NCBI RefSeq assembly: GCF_002885955.2
Contig: NZ_POQS01000010.1
Coordinates: 110,274-174,273, forward strand
Origin: Achromobacter pulmonis
GTDB lineage: Bacteria; Pseudomonadota; Gammaproteobacteria; Burkholderiales; Burkholderiaceae_B
Direction: 5' to 3'
Length of the DNA: 64,000 nucleotides
Part shown: in pieces, positions 50,774 to 58,692 of the stretch
How the letters are laid out: the number at the start of each line of letters is the position of its first letter
How positions within the stretch are numbered: the first letter of the stretch is position 1
Translations under genes and position numbers: made by a program
Notes under the pieces: model-generated
Database searches by the model: none
What the model was told of the DNA's origin: nothing
What the model saw: the letters and a program-made list of their open reading frames with translations, nothing else

Positions 50774-51217
50774 TCAGCCGTTGCAGTCGGCCCAGCAGTT
50801 GGGCGTTTCGTACAGGCGCACGCGGGTCAGGCGCAGCTCGGCGCCGTAGTGGCCGTGGTAGTGGGGCGCCAGCGTGGCGAAGACGATGGCGGCCAGGTTT
50901 TCGGCCGTGGGGATGCGGTCCAGCACCACCGTCTTGTGGCCGGGCAGCGAGTCCAGGAAGGCGCGCACGGCGGCGTCGCCCTCGTAGACCAGGAACGCGT
51001 GGTCCCAGACGTCGACGATGTGGGTCTTGGCGATCTGCTTGATCTCGGAGAAGTCCATCAACATGCCGTTGTCGGACTCGCCCGGGGCCTGCACCACGTC
51101 GCCGCTGAGGGTGATCTCCAGCACGTAGCGGTGGCCGTGCAGGTTGCGGCACTGGCTGCGATGGTCGGGAATGCGGTGGCCGGCGTCGAACTCCAGCCTG
51201 CGGGTCACGGAAATCAT
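50774..51217 (-). CDS. queD: 6-carboxytetrahydropterin synthase QueD
   Basis: The 147-residue enzyme of the PTPS fold has zinc His residues in FDAGHRIPDHRSQCRNLHGH with the following His in HGHRY. DVWDHAFLVYEGD gives the catalytic His/Asp and TAENLAAIVF and RVRLYETPNCWADC the pterin-binding Glu. It converts dihydroneopterin triphosphate to 6-carboxytetrahydropterin, the second step to queuosine. It follows queE by 28 bases. Confidence 0.93.
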   Translation of the reverse strand: MISVTRRLEFDAGHRIPDHRSQCRNLHGHRYVLEITLSGDVVQAPGESDNGMLMDFSEIKQIAKTHIVDVWDHAFLVYEGDAAVRAFLDSLPGHKTVVLDRIPTAENLAAIVFATLAPHYHGHYGAELRLTRVRLYETPNCWADCNG

Positions 51218-51245
51218 GGCGCGCTCCGCAGGGGACGGGGGTAAA

Positions 51246-51878
51246 TCATGGAATGCCTATGTATTTGTGGGTTTGCAGGCTGAGCCGCCATTGCGGATGC
51301 TGCATACAGTACTGGACGGCTTGCCGGGTGTTGGCCGCGCGTGCGGGGCCGTCCATGGGTTGCAGGAAGAAGTGGTCGAAGTCCAGGTGGGCGAAGGCCT
51401 CGGGCAGGGCGTTGGCCTGCGGATAGACCAGCTTGAGCTCGTCGCCGCGCTCCAGCACCACCGGGGCGGTGCCCTTGGGGCTGACGCAGATCCAGTCGAT
51501 GCCGGCCGGCGGCTTGATGGTGCCGTTGGTTTCGATGGCCACGGTGAAGCCGCGCGCGTGCACGGCCGTGAGCAGCGCGGCGTCCAGTTGCAGCAGCGGT
51601 TCGCCGCCGGTGAAGACCACGTAGCGGTCTTCGGCGCCCGGACCCCAGCAGGCCGCGATGGTGTCGGCCAGCAGTTCGGCGGTGGCGAACTTGCCGCCGC
51701 CTTCGCCGTCGGTGCCGACGAAGTCGGTGTCGCAGAAGGTGCAGGCGGCGCTGGCGCGGTCGCTTTCGCGGCCGCTCCAGAGGTTGCAGCCGGCGAACCG
51801 GCAGAAGACCGCCGCGCGGCCGGCATGGGCGCCTTCGCCCTGCAGCGTCTTGAAGATTTCTTTGGCGGAATAAGTCAT
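51246..51878 (-). CDS. queE: 7-carboxy-7-deazaguanine synthase QueE
   Basis: This 210-residue radical-SAM enzyme makes 7-carboxy-7-deazaguanine from carboxytetrahydropterin. EIFKTLQGEGAHAGRAAVFC is the family N-terminus. The cluster motif is expanded: between AGCNLW and the CTFCD element there are 14 residues, giving Cx14CxxC in place of CxxxCxxC. This form is known from Burkholderia-type QueE. FTGGEPLLQ and ETNGTIKPP bind SAM. The ATG at 51878 is the family start. Confidence 0.93.
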   Translation of the reverse strand: MTYSAKEIFKTLQGEGAHAGRAAVFCRFAGCNLWSGRESDRASAACTFCDTDFVGTDGEGGGKFATAELLADTIAACWGPGAEDRYVVFTGGEPLLQLDAALLTAVHARGFTVAIETNGTIKPPAGIDWICVSPKGTAPVVLERGDELKLVYPQANALPEAFAHLDFDHFFLQPMDGPARAANTRQAVQYCMQHPQWRLSLQTHKYIGIP

Positions 51879-52003
51879 GGATGGTGTCGGCGGCCGGACG
51901 CCGGAAAAGCAGGCAAAGCGCGTTATTTTACTTGGCGCGGCGCATCGCTCGCCAGCGCCGCCGCGTAACCGCGCCCGCAAGGGCATGGATATACTCCCGC
52001 CAT

Positions 52004-52420
52004 ATGCTTCACGTCCTAGATTCCCTCTACCTGGATGAGCGCGAGCTGGCGTTCTCCATGATCCGCGCCCAGGGCGCGGGCGGCCAGAACGTCAACAAGG
52101 TGTCCAGCGCCGTGCACCTGCGCTTCGACGTGCGCGCCTCCAGCCTGCCCGACGAGATCAAGGACGCGCTGTGCGCGCTCAGCGACCACCGCGTTTCCAA
52201 GGACGGGATCATCGTGATCAAGTCGCAGGCGTTTCGCAGCCAGGAAAAGAACCGCGCCGAAGCCGTCGAGCGCCTGCTCGCCATGGTGCGTTCGGTGGCG
52301 CGGCCCGACAAGCCGCGTCACGCCACCCGGCCGACCCGCGCCTCGCAGCGCCGGCGCGTGCAGCGCAAGGTGCGGCACGGCGAGATCAAGCGCCTGCGCG
52401 GCCGGGTCGAGGGAGAGTGA
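52004..52420 (+). CDS. arfB: Ribosome-rescue peptidyl-tRNA hydrolase ArfB
   Basis: This 138-residue protein has the catalytic GGQ in RAQGAGGQNVNKVSSAVHLR. The basic C-terminal tail (QRRRVQRKVRHGEIKRLRGR) enters the empty mRNA channel of stalled ribosomes. It frees peptides from non-stop complexes independently of tmRNA. The ATG at 52004 is the family start (LHVLDSLYL). It is divergent from queE. Confidence 0.93.
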   Translation: MLHVLDSLYLDERELAFSMIRAQGAGGQNVNKVSSAVHLRFDVRASSLPDEIKDALCALSDHRVSKDGIIVIKSQAFRSQEKNRAEAVERLLAMVRSVARPDKPRHATRPTRASQRRRVQRKVRHGEIKRLRGRVEGE

Positions 52421-52422
52421 CC

Positions 52423-53106
52423 GTGGCCGACGCGCGGCGCCGCTACCTGTACACGCTGGGCCTGCTGTTCGCGGTCATCTGGACGGCGCTGGCGATCTCG
52501 CCGCACGACCGCGCCGACTGGGCGCTGGAGAACGCGCTGGTGCTGGCCTTCGGCGCGGCGCTACTGCTCACGCGCCGCTGGTTCGTGTTTTCGCGCGTGT
52601 CCTACACGCTGATCTTCCTGTACCTGTGCCTGCACGCGATAGGGGCGCACTACACGTATTCGCTGGTGCCGTACGACGACTGGTGGCGCGCGTTGACCGG
52701 CGGCAGCTTCAACGCGCTGGTCGGCTGGGAGCGCAACAACTTCGACCGCGTGGTGCATTTTTCCTACGGGCTGCTGCTGGCCTATCCCATCCGCGAGATC
52801 TTCCTGCGCGTGGTCGAGGTACGCGGTTTCTGGGCGTATTTCCTGCCCATGGACGTCACGCTGTCGACCTCGGCGCTGTACGAACTGCTGGAGTGGGGCG
52901 CGGCGGCCACGGTGGGCAGCGAGCTGGGCGCGGCCTACCTGGGCACCCAGGGCGATATCTGGGATGCGCAGAAGGACATGGCGCTGGCCGCGGCCGGCGC
53001 GGTGCTCGCCATGGCGCTCACCGCGCTAGTGAACCGGCGGGCCCGGCGCGACCTGGCGCGCGACTGGGCCGACAGCCTCAAGCCGGGCCGGGTGGACGGC
53101 CGATAG
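52423..53106 (+). CDS. DUF2238 inner-membrane protein (YjdF type)
   Basis: The 227-residue protein has about six helices. LYTLGLLFAVIWTALAIS is the first; HYTYSLVPYDDWWRALTGG and NFDRVVHFSYGLLLAYPIRE are family landmarks. YELLEWGAAATVGSELGAAY and GTQGDIWDAQKDMALAAAGA near the C-terminus complete the pattern. The start is GTG at 52423, with another GTG six bases earlier; both overlap or adjoin the arfB stop, so translation is coupled. The function is unknown. Confidence 0.83.
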   Translation: MADARRRYLYTLGLLFAVIWTALAISPHDRADWALENALVLAFGAALLLTRRWFVFSRVSYTLIFLYLCLHAIGAHYTYSLVPYDDWWRALTGGSFNALVGWERNNFDRVVHFSYGLLLAYPIREIFLRVVEVRGFWAYFLPMDVTLSTSALYELLEWGAAATVGSELGAAYLGTQGDIWDAQKDMALAAAGAVLAMALTALVNRRARRDLARDWADSLKPGRVDGR

Positions 53107-53133
53107 CCCTGGAATCCGCATGGGCATGACTAT

Positions 53134-53153
53134 ATATCGAATAGTTTCGATAT
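53134..53153. promoter_or_regulatory. Perfect palindrome, candidate ArsR operator
   Basis: ATATCGAA, TAGT, TTCGATAT form 8-base arms 28 bases before the ArsR start. Part of the motif recurs as TTCGATA and CGATATTT nearer to the start. It suits autorepression by a dimeric ArsR protein. Confidence 0.65.
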
Positions 53154-53181
53154 AAGATTCGATAAATTGCGATATTTCAAT

Positions 53182-53511
53182 ATGACTGCTTCCAATGCCG
53201 CGCAACCCGTCATCGACGCCGACGCCATCCTGAAGGCGCTGGCCAATCCGGTGCGGCGCGAAATCCTGGCGTGGCTGAAGACGCCGCAGGCCTATTTCGA
53301 GGAAAGCCCGGGCCACAGCTTCGAGCATGGCGTCTGCGCGGGCCACATCGACAGCCGCTGCGGCCTGTCCCAGTCCACCGTGTCTTCGCATCTGGCGGTG
53401 CTGCAGCGCGCGGGCCTGATCTCGGCCACGAAAGTGGGGCAGTGGGTGTTTTTCCGTCGCAACGAAGCCGTGATCGCCGCGTTCCTGCGGCAACTCAACC
53501 AGGATATGTAG
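53182..53511 (+). CDS. ArsR-family regulator of the adjacent old-yellow-enzyme gene
   Basis: The 109-residue winged-helix protein has ILKALANPVRREILAWLKTP, then the recognition helix in LSQSTVSSHLAVLQRAGLIS and wing VGQWVFFRRNEAVI. Between the second and third helices is an insertion (about 35-60) with His45, His49, Cys52, His55 and Cys60, which may sense a metal, thiol stress or an electrophile. The ATG at 53182 is chosen over a TTG five codons earlier. It is followed after 26 bases by the flavin oxidoreductase gene, its likely target. Confidence 0.87.
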   Translation: MTASNAAQPVIDADAILKALANPVRREILAWLKTPQAYFEESPGHSFEHGVCAGHIDSRCGLSQSTVSSHLAVLQRAGLISATKVGQWVFFRRNEAVIAAFLRQLNQDM

Positions 53512-53537
53512 CCCCCGGCAGGGGGCGGAGGATTTGC

Positions 53538-54593
53538 ATGAGCCAGCTATTCGAACCTCTGCGCGTCGGCGAACTGACGCTGCCCAACCGCGTCATCATG
53601 GCGCCCCTGACCCGCATGCACGCCGACCCCGGCCGCGTGCCCAACGACCTGATGGTCGAGTACTACACGCAGCGCGCCGGCGCCGGCCTCATCCTGACCG
53701 AGGCCACCGCCGTGACCCCGCAGGGCGTGGGCTACGCCGACACGCCGGGCTTGTGGACGCCGGAGCAGGTCAAGGGCTGGCGCAAGGTCACGGCCGCCGT
53801 GCACGCGGCCGGCGGGCGGATCGTGGCGCAGCTGTGGCACGTGGGCCGGATTTCCGACCCGATGTTCCTGGACGGCGAACTGCCGGTGGCGCCCAGCGCC
53901 ATCGCGCCGCAGGGCTACGTCAGCCACGTGCGCCCGCGGCGCGCCTACGTCACGCCGCGCGCACTGGAAACCTCGGAGCTGCCGGGCGTGGTCCAGGCCT
54001 ACCGCCACGGCGCGCAGATGGCCATGGAGGCCGGTTTCGACGGCGTGGAAGTGCACGCCGCCAACGGCTATCTGCTGGACCAGTTCCTGCAGGACAGCAC
54101 CAATCTGCGCACCGACGCCTATGGCGGTCCGGTGGAGAACCGCGCGCGTCTGCTGCTGGAAGTGACCGACGCCTGTATTTCGGTATGGGGCGCGGGCCGC
54201 GTCGGCGTGCATCTGTCGCCGCGCGGCGAGATCCACAGCATGGGCGATTCCGACCCGGCCGCGACCTTCGGCTACGTGGCGCGCGAACTCGGCGGGCGCG
54301 GCATCGCCTTTCTGTGCGTGCGCGAACACGAGGCGCCCGACAGCCTGGGGCCGGCGCTCAAGGCCGCGTTCGGCGGCGTCTATATCGCCAACGAAGGCTA
54401 CACGCGCGAATCCGCCGAGGCCGCCATCGCCGCCGGCCGTGCCGACGCCGTGGCCTTCGGCGTGCAGTACATCGCCAATCCCGACCTGGCGCGCCGCTTC
54501 GCGCTCAAGGCGCCGCTGAACACGCCCAACCCGGCCACCTTCTACGCGCCGGGTCCTGGCGGCTATACCGACTATCCGGCGCTGCCGGCCTGA
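53538..54593 (+). CDS. Old-yellow-enzyme family alkene reductase (NemA-like)
   Basis: The 351-residue FMN enzyme has VIMAPLTRMHADPGRVP, with the flavin-site MAPLTR. LWHVGRISDP and the substrate-binding pair VEVHAANGYLLDQFLQDSTN (His and Asn) with RTDAYGG follow. It reduces alpha,beta-unsaturated carbonyls, nitrate esters and N-ethylmaleimide with NADPH. Old-yellow enzymes of this class detoxify electrophiles, which agrees with a cysteine-containing ArsR regulator before it. Confidence 0.92.
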   Translation: MSQLFEPLRVGELTLPNRVIMAPLTRMHADPGRVPNDLMVEYYTQRAGAGLILTEATAVTPQGVGYADTPGLWTPEQVKGWRKVTAAVHAAGGRIVAQLWHVGRISDPMFLDGELPVAPSAIAPQGYVSHVRPRRAYVTPRALETSELPGVVQAYRHGAQMAMEAGFDGVEVHAANGYLLDQFLQDSTNLRTDAYGGPVENRARLLLEVTDACISVWGAGRVGVHLSPRGEIHSMGDSDPAATFGYVARELGGRGIAFLCVREHEAPDSLGPALKAAFGGVYIANEGYTRESAEAAIAAGRADAVAFGVQYIANPDLARRFALKAPLNTPNPATFYAPGPGGYTDYPALPA

Positions 54594-54598
54594 GGCGG

Positions 54599-55522
54599 TC
54601 AGAACGCGGCGCGCATCGGGTAGGTGTACAGGCCGAAGTGCGCCACGTTCAGGCCCAGGTGCGCCAGCACCGCGGCCGCCAGCCCGCCATAGCGGTAGGC
54701 CAGGCCGTAGGCCGCGCCCGCCAGCGTGGCCAGCAGCACCCATTGCCAGCCGCCGGCGTAGTGCGCCAGCCCGAACAGCACGGCCGCTACCGCCAGCGCC
54801 GCCGCGCCGCCCCACGGACGGCCGCGCCAGCGCTGGCTCAGCTGCTGCTGCAGATAACCGCGAAACAGCGCTTCCTCGGCCAGCGTCACCAGCAGGGCGT
54901 TGTTGAGCAGCCAGACCGGGGCCGCCTGCGGCCACTTGGGGTCCCATTGCACGACGCCCAGGGCCAGCGCGCATCCCAGGCAGGCCGCGATCGCCGCGGC
55001 GCAGGCCAGCACCGCCGCCGCCAGCGTGGCGCGCGCCCGCGCGGCGGCCATCGGCGGGGCCAGCGCCAGCACCACCCAGAACGCGGCCAGCGGCTTGTCC
55101 AGGTTCAGGTACATGCCGAAAGGCGCGGCGCCGGGGCTGAGCGGCGCCGGCTCGATCACGCGCAGATTGTGAAAGCCCGGCAGCGCATGCATGAACAGCA
55201 GCGCGGCCAGCGCCAGGAACAGCGCATGTCCCGCGCCGCGCGCGGCCGGACCGGATGGCGATTGCACCAGTGCGGCCGCCAGCGCCAGCAGCGCCAGCCA
55301 GGCCAGCGCCACCGTATCGATGCTGCCGTCGGCCCAGGCCCAGCCGTAGGCCGCGGCCAGCGGCGCCAGCGCCCAGCGCCGCGTCGCCGGCGGCCAGAGC
55401 ATGGCGGCGGCAAGAAACAGGGCGGACCAGGGGCTGAGCAGCGGCACGGGCGGGGAAGGGGCGCAAAGCGCTGAGTGTAAGCGCGGCCGGGCTGCTTGCG
55501 TTATCGTCGGCGGATCGCTCAC
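54599..55522 (-). CDS. CPBP-family intramembrane glutamic protease
   Basis: The 307-residue protein has about eight helices. Catalytic CPBP motifs are visible: EEALFRGYL (Glu-Glu and Arg) with LFGLAHYAGG and LAHLGLNVAHFG (His residues and Asn). Family members process prenylated proteins or act in bacteriocin self-immunity; the target here is unknown. The start is GTG at 55522, only 14 bases from the divergent MAPEG start, so the real start may be further inside. Confidence 0.85.
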   Translation of the reverse strand: MSDPPTITQAARPRLHSALCAPSPPVPLLSPWSALFLAAAMLWPPATRRWALAPLAAAYGWAWADGSIDTVALAWLALLALAAALVQSPSGPAARGAGHALFLALAALLFMHALPGFHNLRVIEPAPLSPGAAPFGMYLNLDKPLAAFWVVLALAPPMAAARARATLAAAVLACAAAIAACLGCALALGVVQWDPKWPQAAPVWLLNNALLVTLAEEALFRGYLQQQLSQRWRGRPWGGAAALAVAAVLFGLAHYAGGWQWVLLATLAGAAYGLAYRYGGLAAAVLAHLGLNVAHFGLYTYPMRAAF

Positions 55523-55536
55523 CCGGGAGTCGCACC

Positions 55537-55911
55537 ATGAAGACCATTGCGTGGCTGATGCTGGCCGCGGCGTTGCTGCCTTTCGTATCCACGATCATCG
55601 CCAAGGCCGGCGGCCGCCAGTTCGACAACAACGACCCGCGCGCCTGGCTGGCGCGGCAGCAAGGCTGGCGCGCCCGCGCCAACGCGGCGCAGAACAATGC
55701 TTTCGAGGCGCTGCCGTTCTTCTATGCGGCGGTGCTGTTCGCGCTGTACAACCAGGCGCCGCCCGCGCACGTGGCCACCTTGATGGCGTGCTGGCTGGGC
55801 GTGCGCCTGGGCTATCTGGCCATGTACCTGGCCAACTGGGGCGCGCTGCGCTCGCTGGTCTGGGCGGTCGGCGTGGGCTTCGTGATCGCGATTCTGTTTA
55901 CCGGCGTGTAG
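55537..55911 (+). CDS. MAPEG-family membrane protein
   Basis: This 124-residue protein has four predicted helices. TIAWLMLAAALLPFVSTIIA is followed by a soluble loop with FDNNDPRAWLARQQGWRARA, and by NAAQNNAFEALPFFYAAVLF, the MAPEG signature region. The family includes glutathione-dependent membrane enzymes; bacterial members of this type have no defined substrate. It is divergent from the CPBP gene. Confidence 0.85.
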   Translation: MKTIAWLMLAAALLPFVSTIIAKAGGRQFDNNDPRAWLARQQGWRARANAAQNNAFEALPFFYAAVLFALYNQAPPAHVATLMACWLGVRLGYLAMYLANWGALRSLVWAVGVGFVIAILFTGV

Positions 55912-55920
55912 GGCCGCCGG

Positions 55921-56355
55921 CTACTTCCATTCGAACACGGCGCGCGCCGTGGCGCCGCCCTGCACCGAAACCTCGCGCTCCTGGGCCGCGCCGTTATAGG
56001 TGGCCGACACCTTGTAGCGGCCCGCCGGCAGCTTCACCAGCATGTAGGGGCCTTCGGAAGTGGCCTGCAGCACCGGCTTGCCTTGCGCGTCCTGGATGGA
56101 CACGCCGACGTTGGCCACGTAGTCGGCCGTGCCGTTGCGCTGCGCGGCGAAGGTCAGCGCCAGCGGGTAGTCCTTGGCGGCGGCCTTCATGGCTTCGGAT
56201 TCATCCAGGCCGATGCCGCCGCTGACATATTCGACGGCGCCCTGGCGCTGCACCGGCGGCAGGCCGGCCTGGACGGTCGACAGTATCCCGGCAAAGGCCA
56301 TGCTGCCCACGGCCATCGCGGCGGCCATGGTGCAGCGTTCGATACGCTTGTTCAT
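55921..56355 (-). CDS. Secreted carboxypeptidase-regulatory-like protein
   Basis: The 144-residue protein has a signal peptide (MAAAMAVGSMAFAGILSTVQ, cleavage near QAG). A short helical part with YVSGGIGLDESEAMKAAAKD is followed by a beta-sandwich (NVGVSIQDAQGKPVLQATSE, GPYMLVKLPAGRYKVSATYN) of the carboxypeptidase-regulatory kind. It looks like a periplasmic structural or carrier protein. It converges with the MAPEG gene (9 bases). No partner is evident. Confidence 0.7.
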   Translation of the reverse strand: MNKRIERCTMAAAMAVGSMAFAGILSTVQAGLPPVQRQGAVEYVSGGIGLDESEAMKAAAKDYPLALTFAAQRNGTADYVANVGVSIQDAQGKPVLQATSEGPYMLVKLPAGRYKVSATYNGAAQEREVSVQGGATARAVFEWK

Positions 56356-56476
56356 GAGATGCTCCTCGATAGGATCGCCGGCCTCGGAGCCGGCTGCAGT
56401 CGCCGCCGCGCCACGCGGGGCGGCAACAGGTTCGACCTTGGCCGGCGCGCGGAGTTCGCGTATGGCGTCCGGGATC

Positions 56477-57262
56477 TCAAGCGATGGTGTCGGCCGGCTG
56501 CCAGGAAAATGTCAGCCGGCTTTCGCCGCTGGCCGAGCCGTCCGGGGCGAAGCGCCTTTCGTCGAGCTGTCCGGCCCCGTCCTCGCGCAGCGCCAGCACG
56601 CTGGAGCTGCGGGTGCCGTAGTTAGGGCTGACGATGAAGGGGCTGCTCAGCAGTCTTTCGCGCTCCAGCGGCAGGCCGGTGGCGGGCAGGTCGGCGTCGT
56701 CGGCGGGCTGGCGGTCGGCCAGGGCGGCCATGAGCGCGGGCAGGTCGGGCTGCGGGCCGCTGCGCAGCACCGCGCCGAACGCCGCCTTGGTGCGCGCGAG
56801 CTTGGGCCAGGGCGTGTCCAGCAGATGGTTGGACAGGGCATAGATGCCGGGGGCGAGCTCGCGCGGGCCGCCGTCGCGGTTGCTCAGATACCAGGCCGAG
56901 CGCGCGTCGCCCACGATCAGGTTGAAGCCGTTGTAGGCCTGGTCCCCCCGGTGCACGCGGGCCAGGTAGGCCGCGGGCGGTTCGGCGCCGCGCAGATAGT
57001 CTTCGACCAGTGCGCCGCGCGATGGCGCCGGGTCGCGGAAATGGCCGGGTTCGCGGAAATTGGTCACCAGCGCATAGCGGCCGCGGGCGCTCACGCCCAT
57101 CCAGGTGCCGCCGGCCCGGCCATCGCGCCCCGCGTAGATGTCGGGCGCGTCGGGCCATTGCGCGGCGGGCAGGGTGGGCCGTTCGTGGAATTCATCGCGG
57201 TTGGCGGCGATCAGGACGGGAATGCCCGGCAGCGTGCGCAGGGCCAGTACGGCGAGACACAT
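56477..57262 (-). CDS. NRDE-family (TANGO2-like) protein
   Basis: This 261-residue protein starts MCLAVLALRTLPGIPVLIAA and follows with NRDEFHERPT, the N-R-D-E motif naming the family. GRDGRAGGTWMGVSARGRYA, NGFNLIVGDARSAWYLSN and SPNYGTRSSSVLALRE continue the Ntn-hydrolase-like fold, with Cys2 as the possible nucleophile after Met removal. Eukaryotic TANGO2 is linked to Golgi and haem metabolism; the bacterial role is uncertain. It lies 3 bases after the YbaK gene. Confidence 0.88.
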   Translation of the reverse strand: MCLAVLALRTLPGIPVLIAANRDEFHERPTLPAAQWPDAPDIYAGRDGRAGGTWMGVSARGRYALVTNFREPGHFRDPAPSRGALVEDYLRGAEPPAAYLARVHRGDQAYNGFNLIVGDARSAWYLSNRDGGPRELAPGIYALSNHLLDTPWPKLARTKAAFGAVLRSGPQPDLPALMAALADRQPADDADLPATGLPLERERLLSSPFIVSPNYGTRSSSVLALREDGAGQLDERRFAPDGSASGESRLTFSWQPADTIA

Positions 57263-57265
57263 GGT

Positions 57266-57775
57266 TCAGACCTGGTTGGCGGGAAGTTCGGGGGCGGCCT
57301 TGACCAGCGACGCTTCTTCGGGCGCGGCCAGCCGGAAGTAGTCTTCCGTGTTCAGCAGGATGGAGGCGTCCAGGCGGCCGGCGTTGAACACGATTTCCTC
57401 ATGCCGGTGGCGCAGGCTGGGATCGACCAGCAGGTGCAGCTCGGGATTGAAGCTGAAGGGCGGGATGGCGCCGATCTCGCAGCCGGTCAGCTCGCGCGCC
57501 AGGTCCTGCGAGGCGAGCGAGGCCTTCTTGCCGCCGGCGGCGCGGGCGATGGCGGCGAGGTCGGCCTGGCGGTCGGCCGGAAAAACAGCCAGCACGTTCC
57601 TGCGCTGGTTCGACGACAGCTTCACGCGGCAGACCAGCGCCTTGGCGCCCTGGCTGACGGCGGTGCCGCGGATGGCGGCCACTTCGACCGAGCGGCCGGC
57701 GGCGGGGTGTTCGATCAGGCGGTAGCGGGCCTGGTGGCTGGCCAGCAGGGCCTGCAGGCGTTCAAAGACTTCCAC
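57266..57775 (-). CDS. YbaK/ProX-family aminoacyl-tRNA deacylase
   Basis: The 169-residue editing-domain protein has RYRLIEHPAAGRSVEVAAIR, then VSQGAKALVCRVKLSSNQRR with the catalytic Lys, and TGCEIGAIPPFSFNPELHLL with the G-x-x-P-P loop. Such proteins clear mischarged tRNAs (Cys-tRNAPro or Ala-tRNAPro type); the exact substrate is unclear. It starts with GTG at 57775. It is followed directly by the NRDE gene. Confidence 0.87.
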   Translation of the reverse strand: MEVFERLQALLASHQARYRLIEHPAAGRSVEVAAIRGTAVSQGAKALVCRVKLSSNQRRNVLAVFPADRQADLAAIARAAGGKKASLASQDLARELTGCEIGAIPPFSFNPELHLLVDPSLRHRHEEIVFNAGRLDASILLNTEDYFRLAAPEEASLVKAAPELPANQV

Positions 57776-57832
57776 GGCGGCGTGGGCGAAAGAGGATCCT
57801 GGACCGCATGATACGCCGCGCGGGACGGGAGG

Positions 57833-58552
57833 CTAGATGTCGCCGGTGAAGGCGTAGCCCCATCCCCAGACGGTGCGGATCGGCAGTTCCACGTTCACGT
57901 CCTGGGCCTTGCGCCGCAGCCGGCTCACGACCACGTCGGTGCGGCGCATGGATTCGCGTCCGCCCTGGGCCTCCAGCCCGGGCGCATCGGCGCGCGGCAG
58001 GCGCTTGTCGGCGGTGGCGGTCAGCTTGAGCAGGAATTCGCGTTCGGCCTGGGTCAGCGACAGCCGCGTGCCCTGCGGGCTGACCAGGGTCCAGGCGGCG
58101 TCGAGGAACTGCCACTTGCCGCCGCCGCTGGGCGCCTGCGCCGACGGCTGCGGCTCGGACTCGGCGGGCTTGCGCCGGCCCGCCGCCGGCACGCGGCGCA
58201 CCAGCGCCTGCAGCGCGGCCACGATTTCCGGCGTGTCCACGGAGGCCGGAAAACAGACGTCCGCGCCGCAATGCAGGCCCAGGATGCGGTTTTCGGGGGA
58301 GTCGAAGCTGGAGATGGCGACGATGCCGGCGGCGGTGTCCATGGCGCGCAGGCCCGCCACCGCCATGCAGAGATCGGAAAGCTCGGCCTCCATCACCAGC
58401 AGGGGCGCGCGGCGGGCCTGGAACAGGCGGAACAGGCCGTTGGAGTCGTGGCACTGGCGGGGCGAGAAGCCCATTCCGGCCAGTGCGCCGCTACGGCGCT
58501 TGCATTGACCGGCATCGGGCGAGAAGACGATCAAATCGAGTAAGTCATTCAT
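57833..58552 (-). CDS. OmpR-like regulator with degenerate receiver domain
   Basis: The 239-residue protein has a receiver-like domain (1-115) and a winged-helix domain (about 150-239: FLDAAWTLVSPQGTRLSLTQ, RRTDVVVSRLRRKAQD, RTVWGWGYAF). The phosphoacceptor Asp of LVxDxxL is Glu55 in LLVMEAELSD. The acidic pair at the top of strand 1 is reduced to Asp13, and the Lys near the end is Ala in CFPASVD. It therefore probably works without phosphorylation. No histidine kinase gene is adjacent. An imperfect inverted repeat lies ahead of its start. Confidence 0.87.
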   Translation of the reverse strand: MNDLLDLIVFSPDAGQCKRRSGALAGMGFSPRQCHDSNGLFRLFQARRAPLLVMEAELSDLCMAVAGLRAMDTAAGIVAISSFDSPENRILGLHCGADVCFPASVDTPEIVAALQALVRRVPAAGRRKPAESEPQPSAQAPSGGGKWQFLDAAWTLVSPQGTRLSLTQAEREFLLKLTATADKRLPRADAPGLEAQGGRESMRRTDVVVSRLRRKAQDVNVELPIRTVWGWGYAFTGDI

Positions 58553-58567
58553 GAATCGTTGTTATCT

Positions 58568-58595
58568 TTGCAGCATAAGCCTCTGCATGATGCAA
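58568..58595. promoter_or_regulatory. Imperfect inverted repeat upstream of the OmpR-like gene
   Basis: TTGCAGCAT and ATGATGCAA (8 of 9 positions pair) are separated by 10 bases, 15 bases before the regulator start. It is a candidate self-binding site; the evidence is positional. Confidence 0.35.
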
Positions 58596-58692
58596 CGAAC
58601 CCTGCGGTTTCCTAAACCTTGCACAACGCCACTTTCAGCCCCGAATTCTCGGCCAAGCGCGTTTGCCGCACCGTTGTGGTGCGCGCCGGCCC

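Noticed and set aside
58650..58692. Intrinsic terminator after the NodT gene (GCACC/GGTGC hairpin)
   Set aside because: The stem has only six base pairs and the minus-strand continuation is GC-rich without a T run.
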